Assembly (NCBI GenBank): GCA_958403395.1 | Contig: CATXXF010000014.1 | Location: forward strand, 1 to 44,604 | Length of the DNA: 44,604 bases | Source: an uncultured Collinsella sp. | GTDB lineage: Bacteria > Actinomycetota > Coriobacteriia > Coriobacteriales > Coriobacteriaceae | Direction: 5' to 3' | Part shown: positions 1-7,896 of the stretch, piece after piece | Numbering within the stretch: position 1 is the first letter of the stretch | Layout: every line of letters begins with the position of its first letter | Notes under the pieces: model-generated | What the model saw: only the letters and a program-made list of their open reading frames with translations | What the model was told of the DNA's origin: nothing | Databases searched by the model: none | Translations under genes and position numbers: made by a program

Positions 1-54
1 GACGCCGCCCTCTCAAGGCGGAGATCACCAGTTCGAATCTGGTACGGGCTACCA
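1..54 (+). tRNA. tRNA-Glu(CTC), 5' end cut off by the window
   Basis: The 3' two thirds of a tRNA. The anticodon arm is a 5-bp stem (5-9 with 17-21) around a 7-base loop at 10-16, with anticodon CTC at 12-14, which reads GAG (Glu). A 5-base variable region, a T arm (27-31 with 39-43, loop TTCGAAT) and the 3' acceptor strand (44-50), discriminator A51 and an encoded CCA (52-54) follow. The D arm and 5' acceptor strand lie outside the window, so the 5' end and the identity elements cannot be checked. Confidence 0.88.
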
Positions 55-64
55 CGCATCTGAT

Positions 65-96
65 ACCCGGACTTCCTATGGAAGGCCGGGTTTTTT
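65..96 (+). terminator. Rho-independent terminator of the tRNA
   Basis: A hairpin with outer stem CCCGG/CCGGG and inner stem CTTCC/GGAAG around a TAT loop, followed directly by six T. It lies 10 nt after the tRNA CCA and ends that transcript. Confidence 0.88.
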
Positions 97-204
97 ATTT
101 TCAAACAACCGTCTGCAATTCCCGTTTGAACCAGAGCTTTGCGTTCTGTCTATGGTCCTTGCGGGTACAATATCCAAGATATTTTGACTGTTAGAAGGAG
201 TCTC

Positions 205-1512
205 ATGACGGAGTCCTCTCAGCATACGTCTAAGCCCCAGGTCGAGGTTGAGGCCTCGGGCGGAGATGACAATAAGAGCGCACGCCGCGGCGCCATCTTT
301 ATCGGCGTCGTACTGGTGGGTTATATCGTCTATCTGGTGGTAACCGGGCAGATGGGGCAGTTCTGGGCCGCTATGTCGAGCGTCCAGGCGTCATGGCTCG
401 TTGTCGCGTGTCTTTGCATGTTCATGTATCTGTTCTTTGGCATTGTGGCCTATGCGATCGCTGTCTGGCTCGACCCCGATTCACCCGTTGGCATTCGCGA
501 CCTGATCTCGGTCGAGGCGAGTGGCATCTTCTTTGGCAACCTCACACCTATGATGATGGGCTCGACTCCCGCCCAGATCTACCGCCTGACCAAGGCGGGC
601 CAAAATGTCGGCGAGGCCGGAGCCACGCAGTTCACGCGCTTTATCGTGTATCAGTTTGGCCTCGTTGCCTGGGGCGCTATCCTACTGCTTGCTCGCATGC
701 CGTTTTTTGCCGAGCGCTATGGCGACATGACGCTGCTGTGCGTCTTTAGCTTTGGTGGGCACTGCTGCATCTTGCTGGGCATCTTCGCCGTCGCTCTCAT
801 GCCTAAGACCGTCACGCGCGTCGCCCATTGCATCATCAATTGGCTCGAGCGCATTGGTGTCTCGGCCACTAAGATCGAGGGTTGGCGCACGTTTGTCGAT
901 GGCGAGATCTACTCCTTCTCCGAGAAGTTCAAGCTTTCGGCCGGACATTTTTCTTCCATGCTGCTCACCGTGTTTATCACCATGCTGCAGCTCGCGTTTT
1001 TCTATCTGGTGCCGTATTTCCTGATGCTTGCCTTTGGCCACCATGAGGTCGACTTTTTCTCGGTCATGGCCGCGAGCGCCTTTGTCCAGCTGTTGAGCTC
1101 TGCGGTCCCCCTGCCCGGTGGAACTGGTGGCGCTGAGGGCGGCTTTGCATTGTTCTTGGGTCATTTCTTTGGGTCGGCTTCGACCGCCGGCTATCTGCTG
1201 TGGCGTCTCATTACGTTTATTGCGCCGACCATTTTGGCTGCGCCCCTGTTGGGACTTAAGAGCGCCCACAACGAGAGCATCCATGCGCGCTGGGATCGCG
1301 TGATGCGCAAGCTCGGCCGCACGCCTCAGACGCCCTCTGCGCCCACTAAGCCGCACCCCACGAATGCTGTTACCGTTGATCCCAAGAAGCACGCTCAGAA
1401 GGCTTCTGGGACCGCTAAGCCGGCTCATAAAGCCTATGTGCGCCAGACAGGCGATGGTATTCGCGTATCTCCGTCGGCACTCAATAAGAAGAAGCACCCT
1501 AAGTCGCAGTAG
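205..1512 (+). CDS. Flippase-like membrane protein (lysylphosphatidylglycerol synthase TM-domain family)
   Basis: A 435-residue integral membrane protein of the YbhN/LPG-synthase transmembrane family (PF03706 type). Family markers are visible: the segment GIFFGNLTPMMMGSTPAQIY and the late motif PLPGGTGGAEGG before the last membrane spans. It has about eight hydrophobic segments, then a basic, proline- and lysine-rich tail of roughly 90 residues that is probably cytoplasmic and disordered. There is no soluble MprF-type transferase domain, so lysyl-lipid synthesis is not expected. Related stand-alone proteins are proposed lipid or lipid-linked sugar flippases, but the substrate cannot be read here. 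The ATG at 205 is preferred over an upstream TTG at 139 because AGAAGGAG lies 5 nt before it. Confidence 0.85.
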   Translation: MTESSQHTSKPQVEVEASGGDDNKSARRGAIFIGVVLVGYIVYLVVTGQMGQFWAAMSSVQASWLVVACLCMFMYLFFGIVAYAIAVWLDPDSPVGIRDLISVEASGIFFGNLTPMMMGSTPAQIYRLTKAGQNVGEAGATQFTRFIVYQFGLVAWGAILLLARMPFFAERYGDMTLLCVFSFGGHCCILLGIFAVALMPKTVTRVAHCIINWLERIGVSATKIEGWRTFVDGEIYSFSEKFKLSAGHFSSMLLTVFITMLQLAFFYLVPYFLMLAFGHHEVDFFSVMAASAFVQLLSSAVPLPGGTGGAEGGFALFLGHFFGSASTAGYLLWRLITFIAPTILAAPLLGLKSAHNESIHARWDRVMRKLGRTPQTPSAPTKPHPTNAVTVDPKKHAQKASGTAKPAHKAYVRQTGDGIRVSPSALNKKKHPKSQ

Positions 1513-1561
1513 GGCAGTCGTGCGTTCTTCATGATGCGGGGCATATTTGTGCTGTATGGGG

Positions 1562-1585
1562 GATAATCCTCTTACGTAGATTATC
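1562..1585. promoter_or_regulatory. Dyad in front of the TetR gene, possible operator
   Basis: An inverted repeat GATAATC-N10-GATTATC with a small palindrome TACGTA inside it, 44 nt before the TetR start codon. TetR repressors often bind a dyad in their own promoter, so this is a candidate autoregulatory site. The dyad is visible; its function is inference. Confidence 0.35.
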
Positions 1586-1628
1586 TCTCATCTGTTGATG
1601 AATGCTCGCATATCGAAGGGACACGCCC

Positions 1629-2240
1629 ATGGCAACCAGCAAACCGCGTCTTGATCGTCGCATCGTTCGCAGCCGTAATGCCATCCTTTCGGCTTTCGAG
1701 CGCCTGCTCATGGAAAAGCCGCTGGCAGACATTACGGTGAGTGCCATCGCGCGCGAGGCCAATGTCGACCGCAAGACCTTTTACGTACACTTTGGTACGG
1801 TTGACGGCCTGCTCGATGCCATTGCCGTCGATGTGGTGGAGATGATTGTCGACTCGGTCGAGAAAACGCTTGCTTCAATGGACGGCGACACCAACGAGCG
1901 CGCTCTTGGCGCGGCGGCGACCTTCTTTAAAACCGTTAACGAGGCACTGTGCAACAACTTGGTGCTCAATCGTCAGCTGATCGAGAACATTCCGCTCGAT
2001 GATTTTATGGCTCGTCTTCGTGCGCCGCTCGAACACGAGATTGCCGAGCGCGATCTGTTGCCCCAAGGTCTCAAGGACGAGATGTTCGATTACTATCTGG
2101 CGTTTTTGCTGTCGGGCATTATCGGTATCTATCGCACGTGGGCACTGTCTGACGGCTCGGTTCCTATCGAGCGTGTCTCTGAGGTCGCCAACGATTTGAC
2201 TCTCAATGGTCTGTCGAGTCTGGAATCTCGCTTGGATTAG
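1629..2240 (+). CDS. TetR/AcrR family transcriptional regulator
   Basis: A 203-residue one-component regulator. The N-terminal helix-turn-helix is typical: ITVSAIAREANVDRKTFYVH at about residues 34-53, followed by a helical ligand-binding domain of about 150 residues with no recognisable ligand class. ATG 1629 is chosen over an upstream in-frame start at 1602 because AAGGGA lies just before it and the TetR fold begins normally from there. It follows the flippase-like gene in the same direction after a gap of about 115 nt, so it may control itself, that gene or something elsewhere. Its stop codon abuts an IS3 remnant, so the last few residues could have been altered by that insertion. Confidence 0.9.
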   Translation: MATSKPRLDRRIVRSRNAILSAFERLLMEKPLADITVSAIAREANVDRKTFYVHFGTVDGLLDAIAVDVVEMIVDSVEKTLASMDGDTNERALGAAATFFKTVNEALCNNLVLNRQLIENIPLDDFMARLRAPLEHEIAERDLLPQGLKDEMFDYYLAFLLSGIIGIYRTWALSDGSVPIERVSEVANDLTLNGLSSLESRLD

Positions 2241-2242
2241 GC

Positions 2243-2335
2243 CTAGTTGGGCTCGTCGGCGTGGAAATTCCTGTTCACGAGGTTCTCCGGCGCCTTGTAG
2301 ACCTCGCCGGCGCAGGAGCTGTAGCCTGAGGATCC
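2243..2335 (-). pseudogene. IS3-family transposase (OrfB) fragment
   Basis: Read on the minus strand, about 30 codons encode a stretch containing GYSSCAGEVYKAPENLVNRN and then FHADEPN, followed directly by TAG. This matches the region just before the DDE integrase core (normally continued by a WLTDIT-like segment) in IS3/IS150-type OrfB transposases. The fragment is cut at both ends: a TAA precedes it in frame and the stop ends it. It marks the left edge of the cobalamin island. The family call comes from remembered motif similarity. Confidence 0.65.
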
Positions 2336-2352
2336 TTAAAAGAAAGTCCAGT

Positions 2353-3669
2353 TTATCCTTCCCACTCCAAATGGGAATCCTCCGATGCGCCTTCGCACGC
2401 TTGCATGACCTCGATACCATGCGATCGTGCGAACTCGACGAGCTCTGCGTTGCGGGCGTTTATGGTGCCGAAGGCAGCGGGGCACACGATAAGGCGCGCG
2501 CAGTGGACGAGGAGCTCTTTGGCGCGGGCTATGGTTTTATCCCCGATCGGCTCGAAGGCGCGCTCGGCCACGCATTCCGTCGCCAGGTCGCGCGCGAGCT
2601 CGCAGTCGATGTCCCCTTCGTGCAGAATGCCCGCGTAGAACGCCTTGCCCTGCCGGATGAGCTGGCGAAACACAGCTGACCCCGTACCTGCGCCGGCGAT
2701 GACGAACGTGTGCGCATCGCCGTGTGGGCGCCCAATTTCCACGCTGCCGAAGTGCTCGTTGAAGGTGCCATGTTGAAGGCCGTAGAGCTCGCCAATCGTC
2801 TCGCGCGTGAATATGTCCTCGGGTGCGCCGGCGCGGAAGACCCGACCGTCCTTCACGCAAATCACCTTGTCGGCGCTTTTCTGCGCGAGCTCGAGTTCGT
2901 GGATGGACATGATGACAGCCACATTCCGCGATTTCGCAAGGTGGCGAAGTATTCGCAGCAGGTCGATCTGGTAGCGGATATCGAGATACGATGTGGGCTC
3001 GTCGAGCACGAGCACACGCGGATCCTGCGCGATGGCGCGTGCGAGCATGACGCGCTGGCGTTGCCCGTCGCTTATCTGCATGAAGTCGCGCTCGGCGAGC
3101 TCTTCCACATGTGCGGTTTTCATGGCCTCGTCGACCCGACTATGGTCGTCAGGCGAAAGTGTTCCCATTCGCCCGGTGTAGGGATGCCTTCCCGCCTCTA
3201 CGATATCGCGGCAGGTGAGGAGCTCGGTCCGGGGTCGATCTGTCAGCATAACGGCAAGGTTCCTTGCGAATTCCGCCGTCTTCCATCGGGAAATCTCCCG
3301 CCCGTCGAGCTCGACCGCGCCGGCAAGCGGTGCCAGATGGCGCGTGATGGTTTTCAAGATGGTCGACTTGCCCGAGCCGTTCGGCCCGATGAGCGCCACG
3401 ACGTCGCCCGCGCGAACCTCCAGATCGACGCCTTCGACTACGACCTTCTTGTCGTAGCCCGCCGACAGGTCGCTTATGCGGAAAAGCGGCGCTCCGTCAG
3501 CCTGCGTTTCGACCGGGGTTTCGAGGTTCGACTCCGCTCGGAGGAGGCGTTCCGCGTGCAGTTCCGCACGAGCCGAAAGTGCCTTCTGGCGCTTTCGTGC
3601 GAGCTTAGGACTGTCTAAGCACGGAATGTCCCTTCCGAGCGTTTTGGGCTGCGGCACGAATTTCCCCAT
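2353..3669 (-). CDS. FecE/BtuD-type ABC transporter ATPase with N- and C-terminal extensions
   Basis: A 438-residue ATPase that powers the adjacent FecCD-type permease. The core spans about residues 62-300: Walker A GPNGSGKST (95-103), a variant signature ISDGQRQR (199-206) in place of LSGGQ, Walker B VLVLDEP (219-225) and the H-loop His257. Family members are usually about 250-270 residues. This one has about 60 extra N-terminal residues and a C-terminal domain of roughly 130 residues (about 310-438) that starts with the glycine-rich FVIAGAGTGSA and looks Rossmann-like; I cannot name it. The start codon directly abuts the permease stop. It is the last gene of the riboswitch-led operon, which points to a corrinoid or metallo-tetrapyrrole substrate rather than a siderophore. 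Confidence 0.88.
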   Translation of the reverse strand: MGKFVPQPKTLGRDIPCLDSPKLARKRQKALSARAELHAERLLRAESNLETPVETQADGAPLFRISDLSAGYDKKVVVEGVDLEVRAGDVVALIGPNGSGKSTILKTITRHLAPLAGAVELDGREISRWKTAEFARNLAVMLTDRPRTELLTCRDIVEAGRHPYTGRMGTLSPDDHSRVDEAMKTAHVEELAERDFMQISDGQRQRVMLARAIAQDPRVLVLDEPTSYLDIRYQIDLLRILRHLAKSRNVAVIMSIHELELAQKSADKVICVKDGRVFRAGAPEDIFTRETIGELYGLQHGTFNEHFGSVEIGRPHGDAHTFVIAGAGTGSAVFRQLIRQGKAFYAGILHEGDIDCELARDLATECVAERAFEPIGDKTIARAKELLVHCARLIVCPAAFGTINARNAELVEFARSHGIEVMQACEGASEDSHLEWEG

Positions 3670-4710
3670 CTACCTCACCCGCTTCTTCAACATGAGTGCG
3701 ATAACCACCGGCGCGCCGAAGATGGCGGTGACGGCGCTGATGGAAAGCTCGACGGGGGAGAACAGCGTGCGCGCGATCAAATCGCAGCCCGCGCAGAAGA
3801 TGGCGCCTCCCAAGAAGCACGCAGGAATCACGCGGATGGGCTTCGACGACTTCAGCGCCGACTTAACGAGATGCGGAACCGCGATGCCTACGAACGACAC
3901 CGGACCAGCGAACGCGGTCACGCAGGCGGAGAGCATGCTCGCTAGAAGGACGAGCACCACGCGGAAGCGTGCGACGTTCACGCCGACGCTTTTCGCGTAG
4001 GCTTCTCCCAGCTGGAAGGCGGAAAGGGGCTTCGATATCGCGAATACGCATGCGCTCACGGTGATCACCACGACCGCGATGACCGCGATGTCGTCCCAGC
4101 TCGAACCCGAGAAGCTACCCAAAGACCAGTTGTGCAGGTTCACGATGGACTGGTCGTCGGCGAAGGCGATGAGAAAGTTCGTCGCCGCCGAGCAGATGTA
4201 TCCCACCATGACGCCCGCCACGATGAGCATGGCCATGGAACTTATGCGCCGTGCGATGAGGAGCACGAAGCCGATGGTGATAAGCGATCCCAGAAACGCT
4301 GCGGCCACCATGGCCGGCGAGGACATGGCCTGGTTCGCGCCCAGAAGCACGATCATCGTAAGCGCGACGACGAACTTTGCGCCCGAGGAGACGCCCAAGA
4401 TGAACGGGTCGGCGATGGGGTTGTTGAAAAACGTCTGCAGCAGGAACCCGGAGAGCGAAAGTGCCCCGCCGAGAAGCACGGCTGAAAGCACGCGCGGCAG
4501 GCGAATCTCCCAGATGACTTGGCTTTCCATGGAATTGGCCGCGCCGCCCGAAAGGATGCCGGGGATGTGGTCTGCGGGCACGAGCACGCTCCCGATGCAC
4601 AGGTTGGCCCCTACGAGCACGATGAGGACAACAGCGAGCAGCGCCGTCACGACGCGACACCGTGCGACGCGCCCCGATTCGTCGTATGCCATGGAAAGTC
4701 GGCTTCTCAT
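3670..4710 (-). CDS. FecCD/BtuC-family ABC importer permease
   Basis: A 346-residue inner-membrane permease of the family that imports vitamin B12, haem and ferric siderophores. It is hydrophobic throughout with about ten predicted spans. Family segments include WEIRLPRVLSAVLLGGALSL near residue 85 and FVGIAVPHLVKSAL late in the protein. It starts 4 nt after the binding-protein stop and ends where the ATPase begins, so the three are co-translated. Substrate cannot be told from sequence; control by a cobalamin riboswitch and the neighbouring cobaltochelatase favour a corrinoid or cobalt-tetrapyrrole. Confidence 0.9.
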   Translation of the reverse strand: MRSRLSMAYDESGRVARCRVVTALLAVVLIVLVGANLCIGSVLVPADHIPGILSGGAANSMESQVIWEIRLPRVLSAVLLGGALSLSGFLLQTFFNNPIADPFILGVSSGAKFVVALTMIVLLGANQAMSSPAMVAAAFLGSLITIGFVLLIARRISSMAMLIVAGVMVGYICSAATNFLIAFADDQSIVNLHNWSLGSFSGSSWDDIAVIAVVVITVSACVFAISKPLSAFQLGEAYAKSVGVNVARFRVVLVLLASMLSACVTAFAGPVSFVGIAVPHLVKSALKSSKPIRVIPACFLGGAIFCAGCDLIARTLFSPVELSISAVTAIFGAPVVIALMLKKRVR

Positions 4711-4714
4711 GGTG

Positions 4715-6286
4715 CTAGCCGAGCTTCCTCAGATAATGGAAGTCGCTCGCGTCATCGCCGGTGAACGCCCCGTGCAGCTCGTCGATAATGTCGGCGGTAG
4801 AAGTCATCTGCTGGTACATGTCGGCGCTTGTGACCCAGACGTTGCCGTTCTTCACGGCTTTGAACTGCGACAATAGCGCGTTTTTGCTTACGAAGTCGTT
4901 TAAGGTGGCAACCGATTCGTCGATGGTGCCGTTGTAGACGATGATGTCGGCATCCTTCGCCGTCGCGTAGAAGCGCTCCATTTCGAGCGTTACTGACGAA
5001 CCTGACGTCGACGCCGTCTGCGCGTCATCGAGCGAGTAGTTGCCGCCTGCAAGCTCGATCATCTGCGCCACGTAGTCGCCCGCCCGCCGCGTGACGGCGG
5101 CCCCATTCGAGTTAATGTAGAAATACGCCACGGTTTTACCTGACGACGCGAGCCTCGACGTTTGCTCGACGCGGGCCTTTTGCTCGTTGAACAGGTGCGC
5201 GGCCTCGTCTTCCTTGTCGAACAGGACGCCGAAAAGCTTAATCCACTCGAGGCGCCCGAGTGCTTCGGGCTCGCTCGACGACTGTTCGGTGAGCACGACG
5301 AGCCCGAGTTTCTGCAGCTTTTCCTTCACATCGGGTGTGTGGTTGATCATGGTGTTCTCGATGGCGAGCGTGCAGCCCGAGGCCGATATTCGCTCGTAGT
5401 CGGGCGCGCTGTACTTGCCGCCGTAGGCGATCGCCCCACTTTCGAGTGCGCTTTTGAAGCCCGCGACCGAGCAATCGTCGGCCTTCGTGCCCGACATGAA
5501 GATATTGTCGTTCGCATCGAGCGCGTCGACCAGGCACATCGTTGCCGACGACACGAGGTACACCTTGTCGGCGGGGCGCCTTATGACCGCGATGTCAGAG
5601 CTCAACCCATCAGGTACCTTCGCATCTTGCGGTACCACGAGGAAGCGCTCACCGTTCGAAACGCAGATAAGCCGCAAGCCGCCTTCGAACTCGTCGACAG
5701 TGAAGTGCTCGGCGTATTCAAGCTGAAGCGTCCCCGTCGGCTTCCAGCCGCAGCCCAAATCGGCGTTGTGGAAGTCGGCCGCGGCGCTTGAAGCCGTTCT
5801 CGCAGGGGAGCCGCCGCTTGCTTCGTCGCCCGATTTCTCCTTCATGGTGGATGAGTCGAAGTAGAGCGTGTAGTCGATGGTGTGCGGCGTCGACATGGCG
5901 ACGGTCTCGGCCGACACGGCGATGTCCTCGTCGAGCGTGACGGGTATCTCGAACGTGGAGTTGCCGCCGTCGTTTACGGGCGCGTAGTCCACGCCGTCGA
6001 CGGTCATCTTGTCGTAGTTCGAACTCGACCAGGTGATGGTCGCGGTGTAGGTGTCGCCATCCTTCACAATTGTGGTGGGCGAGGCGATGCTTGCACGCCC
6101 TGACCCACCGGAAAGCGAGACGCTCACAGTGTATTCCTGAGAGCCCGCCGTGCCACCGGTCGCGTTCGGGCTCGCACTGCACCCCGCGAAAGGAAGCGCG
6201 AGCAGGGCGACGAGAACGCAGACAATCGCGCGCGCCGCGATGCTGTGGCGCTTCCTGTTTTCCCCCTTGGGAAGAATCGACCGCAT
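4715..6286 (-). CDS. ABC transporter substrate-binding lipoprotein with extra N-terminal beta domain
   Basis: A 523-residue lipoprotein: basic N-terminus, hydrophobic segment and lipobox LPFAGC with Cys36 as the lipid anchor. Two parts follow. Residues about 50-147 form a beta-rich domain (DGDTYTATITWSSSNYDKM, then DYAPVN) resembling the one in the lipoprotein encoded next door, possibly NEAT-like. Residues about 175-515 are a FepB/BtuF-type periplasmic-binding fold, including WIKLFGVLFDKEDEAAHLFN and a DIIVYNGTIDE segment. Usual members are about 300-350 residues, so the N-terminal part is an addition. It lies 4 nt downstream of the small lipoprotein gene. The likely role is to capture ligand at the cell surface and pass it to the permease; the ligand is inferred to be a corrinoid or metallo-tetrapyrrole. 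Confidence 0.87.
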   Translation of the reverse strand: MRSILPKGENRKRHSIAARAIVCVLVALLALPFAGCSASPNATGGTAGSQEYTVSVSLSGGSGRASIASPTTIVKDGDTYTATITWSSSNYDKMTVDGVDYAPVNDGGNSTFEIPVTLDEDIAVSAETVAMSTPHTIDYTLYFDSSTMKEKSGDEASGGSPARTASSAAADFHNADLGCGWKPTGTLQLEYAEHFTVDEFEGGLRLICVSNGERFLVVPQDAKVPDGLSSDIAVIRRPADKVYLVSSATMCLVDALDANDNIFMSGTKADDCSVAGFKSALESGAIAYGGKYSAPDYERISASGCTLAIENTMINHTPDVKEKLQKLGLVVLTEQSSSEPEALGRLEWIKLFGVLFDKEDEAAHLFNEQKARVEQTSRLASSGKTVAYFYINSNGAAVTRRAGDYVAQMIELAGGNYSLDDAQTASTSGSSVTLEMERFYATAKDADIIVYNGTIDESVATLNDFVSKNALLSQFKAVKNGNVWVTSADMYQQMTSTADIIDELHGAFTGDDASDFHYLRKLG

Positions 6287-6290
6287 GGCG

Positions 6291-6824
6291 TTACTTCAGT
6301 GCGTCGGCGCGCAGATCGACGCCGGCGGATTCGAACACGAGCGTGCGGTCGTACCACTGCTCTTTTCTAATACTCCACGCGGCGCAGGCGGTGTCCTCGT
6401 CGAGCGCTTCAACGGGCACGTCGTAGGTGTACTTGCCTTCCGCGTTTTCCACATAGGGGATGAAGTCGGCCTCGCTCGCAGTGGCAGCCTCGTCACCCGT
6501 GCCCATGAAGAGCTTGCCGTAGCCCGTGCCGGAAAGTGTCATCACGCAGTGCATGGAGCCGTTTTCCACGATGAGCTGGGCGTCCACAATCCTGAACATG
6601 TTCGAGCTGGAATCTACGGTGATCGGATAGGTGCCGTCGGCCACCTTGTCGGCGGTGATGGGGGCAGCGCTTGCGCCCTCGGGCGCATCGGCCGCCTGTT
6701 CGGTCTTTTCCTGGGAATCGGCATCGCTTGCCTTTGCGCTGTCGATTGAATTTCCGCCGCAGCCGGCGAGCGAGAACGCAAAAAGCGCCGCTGACAGGGC
6801 GAAGGCGAGGGTTTTCTTCAACAT
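6291..6824 (-). CDS. Small lipoprotein with NEAT-like beta domain
   Basis: A 177-residue lipoprotein: signal MLKKTLAFALSAALFAFSLA, lipobox Cys22, an acidic and Ala-rich linker to about residue 60, then one beta-rich domain (about 63-170). That domain has the pattern of the N-terminal domain of the adjacent binding protein: a GYGKLFMGTG segment aligned with NYDKMTVDGV, and DVPVEALDEDT aligned with EIPVTLDEDI. ATG 6824 is chosen over upstream starts because a good AAAGGA site precedes it and the signal peptide begins there. Expression under a cobalamin riboswitch suggests it binds and relays a tetrapyrrole-type ligand. NEAT is a tentative fold guess; the protein is otherwise of unknown function. 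Confidence 0.8.
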   Translation of the reverse strand: MLKKTLAFALSAALFAFSLAGCGGNSIDSAKASDADSQEKTEQAADAPEGASAAPITADKVADGTYPITVDSSSNMFRIVDAQLIVENGSMHCVMTLSGTGYGKLFMGTGDEAATASEADFIPYVENAEGKYTYDVPVEALDEDTACAAWSIRKEQWYDRTLVFESAGVDLRADALK

Positions 6825-6887
6825 GGAGGGGGTTCCTTTCAATCGCTTCGACCGCCCGCGCCGTGCGGTGGGCGGGCGGGATGCGAA

Positions 6888-6934
6888 TGCAACGGGCATG
6901 CGCCGTCGGTCGGGGAAGGCGCATGCCCGTTGCA
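6888..6934 (-). other. Strong hairpin between cbiK and the small lipoprotein gene
   Basis: Perfect 17-bp inverted repeat (6888-6904 with 6918-6934) around a 13-nt loop, with a second GC-rich hairpin at about 6851-6880. Neither has a U tract on the minus strand, so these look like an RNA-stabilising or partial attenuation structure rather than a full terminator. They could set cbiK expression apart from the transporter genes. Confidence 0.7.
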
Positions 6935-6969
6935 CGGGGACGCGACCGGCGCCCCCGTGCGCGGCGAGT

Positions 6970-7896
6970 TTACAGCTTGGCGATGGCGTCGTCCACGTGC
7001 GAGACGTAGATGTCGTCGACCGCGGCGTTCTGTCCCAGACCCTGGAGCAGGCACGTCACTTCGAAGCCAGCGGCCACGAACTTCGCAGCCCAGCTGTCGG
7101 GGTCGGTCTCGTCTGCCATGTCGTTGTTCGCGTGGTCGCCCGCGACCACCATGAACGGCGCGAGCACGGCCTTCTTGTAGCCTGCGGCGCTCGCGGCGGC
7201 GATAACATCCTCGCAGGTCGGTTCAGCCTCGACGGTGCCGACGAAGAACTGCGTCAAGCCCTCGTTCTTGAACACTTCCTGCATCTTGGCATAGTCGGCG
7301 TTGGAATCGGCTTCGGTGCCGTGGCCCATGAGGCACAGCGCCGTCTTGCCGTCGTCGAAGGACGCCATGTTCTCATTAATGGCTGCGGCCACCTTCTTGT
7401 AGTCGTCGTCGGAGGTGAGCAGCGGGTCGCCGAGCGAGATCTTGTCGAACTTGTCGGCGTACTTGTCGAGCTCGTCTTTCACGTCGGCGTATTCCAGGCC
7501 AGCCATGAGATGCGTCGGCTGCACGACAATTTCCTTCACGCCGTCTTCCACGCAGCGGTCGAGCGCCTCGGTCATATTGTCGATCGTGATGCCGTCGCGC
7601 TTCTTCAGCTTGTCGATGATGATCTGCGCGGTGAAGGCGCGGCGGATGTCGTAGTCCTGCCAGTACTTCTCGCGGATAGCGTCTTCGATGGCGCCGATGG
7701 TGATGTGGCGCGAGTCGTTGTAGCTCGTGCCGAAGCTCGTGACGAGGATGACCGGCTTCACGGCCTTCTCCTTTTCACTCGATTTCTCGGAACTCGCGGA
7801 GGTGCTGGAGCAGCCCGCGAGCGCGACTCCGGCGAGCGCGAATGCTCCGGTTGCTGCGGCGCCCATGAAGCCGCGGCGTGACATCTGGTCGGACAT
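6970..7896 (-). CDS. cbiK: CbiK-type sirohydrochlorin cobaltochelatase, exported lipoprotein form
   Basis: A 308-residue type II chelatase that inserts Co2+ into sirohydrochlorin (or a related tetrapyrrole). Active-site residues sit in family context: His129 (VVQPTHLMAG), Glu223 (GTVEAEP) and His255 (VVAGDHANNDM). Uniquely for its pathway position it starts with SRRGFMGAAATGAFALAGVA and a lipobox ending at Cys29, i.e. a twin-arginine-like lipoprotein signal followed by a Ser/Lys/Glu-rich linker. It should therefore be tethered outside the membrane. A periplasmic CbiK is known in Desulfovibrio vulgaris. ATG 7896 has a strong AGGAAAGG site. It is the first gene after the cobalamin riboswitch and leads the transporter operon. 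Alternative: a metal or tetrapyrrole handling protein that no longer serves corrin synthesis. Confidence 0.9.
   Translation of the reverse strand: MSDQMSRRGFMGAAATGAFALAGVALAGCSSTSASSEKSSEKEKAVKPVILVTSFGTSYNDSRHITIGAIEDAIREKYWQDYDIRRAFTAQIIIDKLKKRDGITIDNMTEALDRCVEDGVKEIVVQPTHLMAGLEYADVKDELDKYADKFDKISLGDPLLTSDDDYKKVAAAINENMASFDDGKTALCLMGHGTEADSNADYAKMQEVFKNEGLTQFFVGTVEAEPTCEDVIAAASAAGYKKAVLAPFMVVAGDHANNDMADETDPDSWAAKFVAAGFEVTCLLQGLGQNAAVDDIYVSHVDDAIAKL

Noticed and set aside
1875..2420. Long minus-strand frame across the TetR gene and the IS3 shred
   Set aside because: It is a shadow of TetR in a GC-rich sequence. The transposase similarity lies in a different frame.
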